Part shown: piece by piece, positions 58,437-64,000 of the stretch
How positions within the stretch are numbered: the first letter of the stretch is position 1
Layout of the letters: each line of letters begins with the position of its first letter
NCBI GenBank assembly: GCA_007922225.1
Contig: ML680098.1
Span: 1,116,001-1,180,000, forward strand
DNA length: 64,000 bases
Source: Emydura subglobosa
Taxonomy: Eukaryota > Chordata > Testudines > Chelidae
Direction: 5' to 3'
Program-made: the position numbers and the translations under genes
The notes under the pieces: generated by a model
What the model saw: the letters and a program-made list of their open reading frames with translations, nothing else
The model's database searches: none
What the model was told of the DNA's origin: nothing

Positions 58437-58560
58437 AATTATCGCTGTGGTTTTAGTGGTTCAAAGTCAGAATTTCTGGGTTCCATTCCAGACTCGACCA
58501 TGGACTCCCTGAGACCTGGGAGCAAAATATTTAGTTGCTCTGAACATATGCACCTATAAA
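58437..58560 (+). repeat. MIR 5' half fragment
   Basis: B-box consensus GGTTCCATTCC at 58479-58489 followed by GACTCGACCATGGACTCC and GACCTGGGAGCAAAAT, the MIR order up to the first core block. Weak beyond that. Confidence 0.5.
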
Positions 58561-60484
58561 AATGCTTTCAAAACTATCCACTAAATGCATGCTCTTAGGC
58601 TTAATACAAAAGTGCTTTACAGCTATTTCTAAGACATTTCTCCAGAGGATTTTTTTAAGTTATTTCCCTCCCCACACATACACAAAATAGAACCTTAATC
58701 AGATTCAAATACAGGCAACCAAGTAAGGAGTACATTTCTCCTTTGACCGATTGACCTCCTTTCTCTGCAGTGCCAATCTCTATTATGTGTCCTGCACATG
58801 GAACTCCCATTAAATGTTAATGTGGAATCAAGAGTTTGCATTAAACATCCTCACATAGGTTAAAGAAATCTGGAGAGAATAATTCTGACCCTAAATTGAA
58901 GGGAAATATAAAGTTAAATGCACCTCCAAGAACACACTATCCTAATTTATGCGGAGCACATCTCTCACAGTGCTATGCTACTGTTCATCCATATGGGGGG
59001 GAGTTTAAGATGTGGATAGGCTGCTGAAATCATTTCCCAAAACAAGTCGTGAAAAAAATGATTAACCACAGCATATCTACATATATATGCTAAGAGTTTT
59101 AGGGCCAAATCCTTGTTGCACTAACACTGACTTCAAATAGGACTGTAAGTAGATCTAGGAGAACAGGACTGTGTACTAGGAAATATGTACATTTTCTGTT
59201 GAAGTGAGTTTATTTCCTTTAACTTCTACTACATTTCTGAAAAAAGGCAGGTGATTTCTGCGAAGTTTAGCAAGAGTGACAAAATTGACAAAAATTTAAC
59301 CAAATGATTTTTTAATTTTTGCATATTTATCTTAATTTCTCTGAACTTCACAGCCTTTCTTAGGAGGAGGGTGCTGCAATAATTTACAAGAAAGCTTCAA
59401 TTTTCCTTAGAAAACACACACTTTCCAAAATTATGCCAGTAACATGTGAATATCCTTGCACACCTCACGTTTTCATAAAACTGGCTATGCTCAGAGCAAC
59501 TAAATGAGTTACCCCAGGGAGCCAATGGTACAGTCCACATACAACAGAACCCAGATTTTCAAGTTTCAGTCAAGATGAGTTTGAAAAAAACCCAAAAAAC
59601 AGGAGCCTTAAATGCCTCAGGCTGTTTCTGAAGTTCTCAAAAGATGAGAGTAATGACTTTTCAGAAAAGGAAATTGGGGATTTAGGGATATTGCAACTTC
59701 TCTCTATATATTGCTAGTTTATCTGGCCCGGATAGTAGTGAATGAAAATCAGGACTTGAAGGCTGTTTGGTGGCCTCTGTCATAGGCCTGGTGATGGCAA
59801 TCCAGTTCCAAGCAAACGTGTCCACTTTACAAGTAACACAACCCACCACCACTGGCATTTTTCCTTTTTGGAAGCCTCAGAAGAGAAGGAATAAATGAGC
59901 ATTTATGGATGATCACTGAGGATGAGAGAATGGCAAGGGACAAAAATACGGTGAGGAAGGCCAAAGTATATTTGGTATCTCAAGGAGGAAAAAAGGCAGC
60001 CGAGTAAAATGGTCACTCTATTACCCTTCTGAGCAGAGAGGCAGGGAGTAGACAACGCCTTGAATTCACCCTCCACAGCCAGCACAGAGGGAGAAATAAC
60101 TGGTTCAGTTTACTTCCCCCTTGGGACAAGCGGGAAGCACAGAGTCATGGTGCGTTTCACGTTCTGCTTCAGGGTTGGCACAGCTACGCATTGCCCTATG
60201 CTTGGTAGGATTGTTCGTTTACAGTCCAGCCCTGAAAAAAGTAAGCACTCAGCCAAGGCACATGATGAGAGTGCAATACAAGACAAGGGGCATGATGCTT
60301 ATAGATTATGCCAAGGGAGGAGGGATTGCTTTGAAGAAGTGGGTGGGAAGGTGGAGTGAGGCCTCCCTCTATCCCTGGGAATCACTCCCTGGTAGTCATA
60401 CAAAGACTGTAAAAGAACCAGGTCAAGATATAAAGTTCTTCAACTTATGACTTGATGTAAAACTAGAACAGTTTCTCAAGCTTT

Positions 60485-60503
60485 AAAAAAAAAAAAAAAA
60501 AAA
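60485..60503. repeat. Poly(A) tract of 19
   Basis: Read directly. No retroposon body is recognised upstream. Confidence 0.9.
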
Positions 60504-62021
60504 GACTACGCAGGTACTCTGATAGCCTGATTAAACACCCAGGATAGGTTCTAATGAGCATGAGCTGTATCTAAAGTAGCTGTAGCTAATGCAGTGGAAT
60601 TTATCACTCATCCCAGATTTGATATCACCGTAGTCAAAAATAAAATTATGCATTTTAAAAAGGGATGACTGCAGACTCCATCAACCTTTGTTAGAAACAG
60701 CCCATAGGCTGCTGGTCTGCTGTGTTCAAGCAACTCAAGAAAACAGAGCTTTAGAGCCATGTTCTGTTAAATTTCTCTCTCTGCTTTCAAGAGCCATTGT
60801 TTGTGAACATTTTACAATCAGATCTACTATGGTGGAACAAACATACGACTCTTTAAAATGCATTTACGCTCCAAGATACAACCCCGTCAAAACAGCACTG
60901 CAGTGTTTCTCATTTGCGTTTCAAAGATTTCTAGATCCAACTTGCTTATATTCCAAGTAACATACGTTTTGTATACTAAAAGCCAGTCCAGGGATCTAAA
61001 CCTGGGACTTGAAAGCCATGCTGGGCTCTTTCCTCCTCCATCGTCAGAAATAAATGGCTCTGCAAGCTAAGTTAGTAATATCTGTGCATCCCTACTGTCT
61101 TCAGATTATACCCTCCATGATAACAGCACATCCCAGTTTCGGTTTGCACAGGGATAACTAGAGCTCAGTCAACAATTCTGCTGATGCACAGAAAAAGAAC
61201 ACAGTCCAGCAAAAAATCTTTCCAACCTGCATTGGGTCTTCATATCTCACCTCAAAACATGATGATGAGATAAGAAAAGATAGGTCAGTACCATGTCCAT
61301 TCAAGTCACTGTGGAACTGGAGAGAATCAGACTGAAAAACAAAGGCATGTCTATTGTAGTGCCTCAGTCTGGATTCAGAAATCTAACAGCTTAATTTTGT
61401 CCTTCAGGGATACTGGAAATATACATATTCTCAATGCAATGTATGCAAAGACAATGAAATATGTAATGTTACATAGCAGTCAATGAACGTGGACACCGAT
61501 TCTTTTTTCCTCAAAAGCCAAATTATTTTAGTTCTCCTCATGCTCCTACCTACAATCCCTCTAAGTTACCCCAAAAAAGACAAGGCCTCACATTACAACG
61601 TTCTCACCACAGAGCACGGTATTTAGATCTGTTTCTCAGCTTAATTTGCCCTGGGCAGTGTCTGAATGCTCAGAAACACACAGGTTGGGTTTGCAACTAA
61701 AAAACTCTATTGATTTCTCTTTGCACTGAACTCATAGAAAGAAAACATGAGTAGAGGTCACCTTAAATGCAGTTCAACCCTCATCCTTCACCATGATTTT
61801 GATTACTGGTATCAAGCCAGTCATGTACCAAGGGACTGCTGATATAGGGAAACTATCCAATAATAGCTTCATTCTGAAAGGCTACTTAATTTAACTCTCT
61901 AGCCTAAAGAAATAAGAATCTTTTAAAGGATTCATGTACTGTAGAATTCTCATTAAAGCAATGCAGTCAGTTAATTGCCTTAAAAATTCACCTTTTAGCC
62001 CAACTGCACACATCCATCAGA

Positions 62022-62076
62022 ACCTTGCTAATTTGCACTAAATGATCACCATTTGCACCATTGCAAATTAGCAGGT
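62022..62076. repeat. Short inverted repeat, arms 12 bp perfect
   Basis: TGCTAATTTGCA (62026-62037 without one inserted T) and TGCAAATTAGCA (62062-62073) are perfect complements. The outer bases ACCT/AGGT extend the pairing with one extra T on the left. The loop is 24 nt. It could be a tiny MITE or a fortuitous foldback. Confidence 0.6.
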
Positions 62077-62178
62077 AAGTGGCCAAAAAAGGAGATACTT
62101 CAACCTGTCTTATATGTTTTTTCCACTATATATTATTTTGACCATTTCAGATAAGAGTTAATTTATAATACAATAAAT

Positions 62179-62443
62179 ATTAGAGCTAGTCAGGAAATGA
62201 TTTCCCTCCTCCCCCCAAATTTTGTTTTTGACACAGATAATATTTTATTCATTTTTGGTGAAATTTTTAGTGAAACTGTTTTGGGGAAGCTGAAAGCCAA
62301 GGTTTTGGTTTGAAAATGCTTTTTCAGTGGAAACCTGAACATTTTCAAAGAAAAGTTTTCTTGCAAAAAATTCTATTTGTCTAAAAGAACTTGAACAAAA
62401 AAACCCATCGAAACCGAAACCAAACTTCAATAGCTTTGCTAGT
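62179..62443 (+). mobile_element. AAATTTT-rich non-autonomous DNA element
   Basis: The left end is TAGAGCTAGTCAGGAAATG. The right end, inverted, is ACTAGCAAAGCTATTG, a loose terminal match. The interior is full of GAAAATTTTTAGTGAAAC and CATTTTCAAAGAAAAG words. Same type as 54845-55042 and the fragment at 2290-2391. The minus-strand frame 62245-62430 is a composition artefact. Confidence 0.5.
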
Positions 62444-63255
62444 AAATATACTGCAATAGTACTTTATAGAGATAATTAAATCTTAGTCAAATTGAAACTT
62501 CTCTAGCAGCCTGCTATTAAATCTCCACGGCAAGGTAGGAAAGTGTGTGCGTGCGCAAATTGTAATTTGTGCCATTAGTGAATACGGCACATGGCAATGA
62601 GTTAGGCATGCAATACCATATAACCATCATCAGCATTGCATTTGCATGCACACACACACGTTCAACTCTTGCTGATGATGTCCTTGTCTATCACGTCTGT
62701 TTCTTCCCTTTTTTAGGGAAGGTAATTGAGAAAGTGATGACTTTACCACTCCACTTACACCTTAACACTATCCTCATTCTAAGTGTGTTCCAGTAGGTTC
62801 AGGCCCTTTTTTGGGTTTGAGATCATGCTGGTCAGAGCCAGGTTATAGACTGGGGTCAGCTGGCAGCTCTCAGCAGTTTTTAAATGACAATGAATTCTAA
62901 CGGATGTTGCTCGTGAGCTGGAAGTGCCCTCTAAAGAGAAGTCACACCTAGAGGGAAAGAGTCAATTGGTGGGGACAGAAGTCATTACAGAAGGATTCCT
63001 CTGGGATCAGTCTTATCTTCTCTATTTTTCCAGGGCATGCACATAGAAAAGGCTTTGTCACAATCTTGCAATAGAGTAACAGAATTATATAGTTGCCCCT
63101 CAGTGGCCCACCCCTATGGACCATGTTAGTTTGTACAGCTCTTTAAAATCTTAAAGTGGGGATGACCGTGAATTTTATACATCAGATGTTCATACTGTCG
63201 ACATTCTGTGGCAGTGACACCGTGCTAGGTATGCACTGGCCGTAGGATGCATCCA
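62444..63255. other. Unassigned DNA, no gene seen
   Basis: A CA run lies at 62649-62658. No exon or repeat is recognised. Confidence 0.35.
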
Positions 63256-64000
63256 TAGGCGATCTGGAAAAAGAGGTAAACAGTGAGGTGGCAAAGTCTG
63301 CGGATGATACAAAACTACTCAAGATAGTCAAGGCCAAAGCAGACTGAGAAGAGTTACAAAGGGATCTCACAATACTGGGTGACTGGACAAAATAAATGGC
63401 AGATGAAATTCAGTGTTAAATGCAAAGTAATGCATGTTGGAAAACATAATCCCAATTATCCATACAAAATGATGGGATCTAAATTAGCTGTTACCACTCA
63501 AGAAAGTTCTTAGCATCATTGTGGATAGTGCTCTGAAAACATCCACTGAATGTGCAGCAGTCGTTAAAGCAAACAGCATGTTAGGAGCCATTAAGAAAGG
63601 GGCAGATAATAAGACAGTAAATATCATAATGCCACTATATAAATCCATGCTTTGCTCGCACCTTGAATACTGTGTGCACTTCTGGTTGCCCCATCTCCAA
63701 AAACATATTAGAATTGGAAAAGGTACAGAGAAGGGCAACAAAAATGTTTATGGGTATGGAACAGCTTTCATATGAGGAGACACTGAAAAGACTGGGACTA
63801 TTCAGCTTGAAGAAGAGGCAACTAAGAAGGGATATGACAGAGGTCTATAAAAATCATGAATGGTGGGGATAAATAAAAGGAAGTATTATTTACCCCTCCA
63901 CATAGCACACATTCCAGGGGTCACCCAATGAAACTAACAGGTAGTAAGTTTAACCAACAAAAGGAAGTGCTTCTTCACGCAACACTATGTCAACCTGTGG
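63256..64000 (+). mobile_element. CR1 LINE, cut by the window end (copy 4)
   Basis: Begins at GGCGATCTGGAAAAAGAGG, just upstream of the FADD block, and runs off the end of the window while still in the ORF2 C-terminal part (CACGCAACACTATGTCAACC). Unlike copies 1-3 it has AAG at 63321-63323 where they have TAG, but it carries a private TGA at 63345-63347 and several small deletions. Frames at 63521-63775 and 63663-63872 give PLYKSMLCSHLEYCVHFW and LQKHIRIGKGTEKG, which are CR1-like C-terminal sequence. Confidence 0.95.

Larger units (their letters stand above)
58561..62178. other. Unassigned DNA, no gene seen
   Basis: Poly(A) of 19 at 60485-60503 and a palindrome at 62022-62076 (listed separately). 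The two overlapping frames at 60060-60450 have no known domain. No exon, RNA gene or repeat family is recognised. Confidence 0.35.

Overview
The window looks like vertebrate nuclear DNA, most likely from a turtle or another non-avian reptile. It is AT-rich and gene-poor, with no operons and no long open frames. It is dominated by CR1 LINE fragments, MIR-type SINEs, short non-autonomous DNA transposons with hAT-like ends, LTR-like repeats and microsatellites. The turtle assignment rests on recognising these repeat families from memory and should be confirmed with a repeat library. I found no protein-coding exon that I can name. Open frames above about 60 residues are either decayed CR1 reverse-transcriptase frames (about 6.8-7.4 kb, 24.2-25.8 kb, 52.4-53.7 kb, 55.4-55.6 kb, 63.5-63.9 kb) or chance frames.

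Layout. 1-5.4 kb: mostly unassigned DNA with an A/T-run and an LTR-like repeat. 5.8-8.05 kb: two non-autonomous DNA elements and a CR1 3' half. 9.13-9.86 kb: the only CpG island, with GC boxes and a minus-strand splice-donor-like site at 9308. It is the best candidate promoter and first exon, and implies a gene running leftward whose first intron would be 1-9308. 10.7-11.45 kb: a very old CR1. 13.8-16.8 kb: SINE tail, LTR-like repeat, DNA elements. 19-21.6 kb: two more hAT-like MITEs and a LINE reverse-transcriptase remnant. 23.3-25.8 kb: MIR, DNA element, and the longest CR1 (minus strand). 26.5-35.8 kb: MIRs and scattered CR1 tails. 36.7-40.4 kb: two long LTR-like repeats and a hammerhead-like retroelement tail. 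42.9-49.7 kb: old CR1, LTR-like repeats, an inverted hammerhead-like element and a MITE. 51-53.9 kb: MIRs and a CR1 carrying a nested insertion. 54-64 kb: sparse fragments, ending in a CR1 cut by the window edge.

Two observations stand out. First, three of the four younger CR1 copies share the same in-frame TAG just after the FADDTK motif of reverse transcriptase, while the fourth has AAG. This suggests a subfamily that spread from an already broken source. Second, three short elements carry a hammerhead-ribozyme-like core (CTGARGA, hairpin, GAAA or its remnant). They resemble tails of Penelope-like retroelements, and two of them begin with an inverted copy of their own 3' part. One sits inside a CR1 with a 12-bp target duplication.
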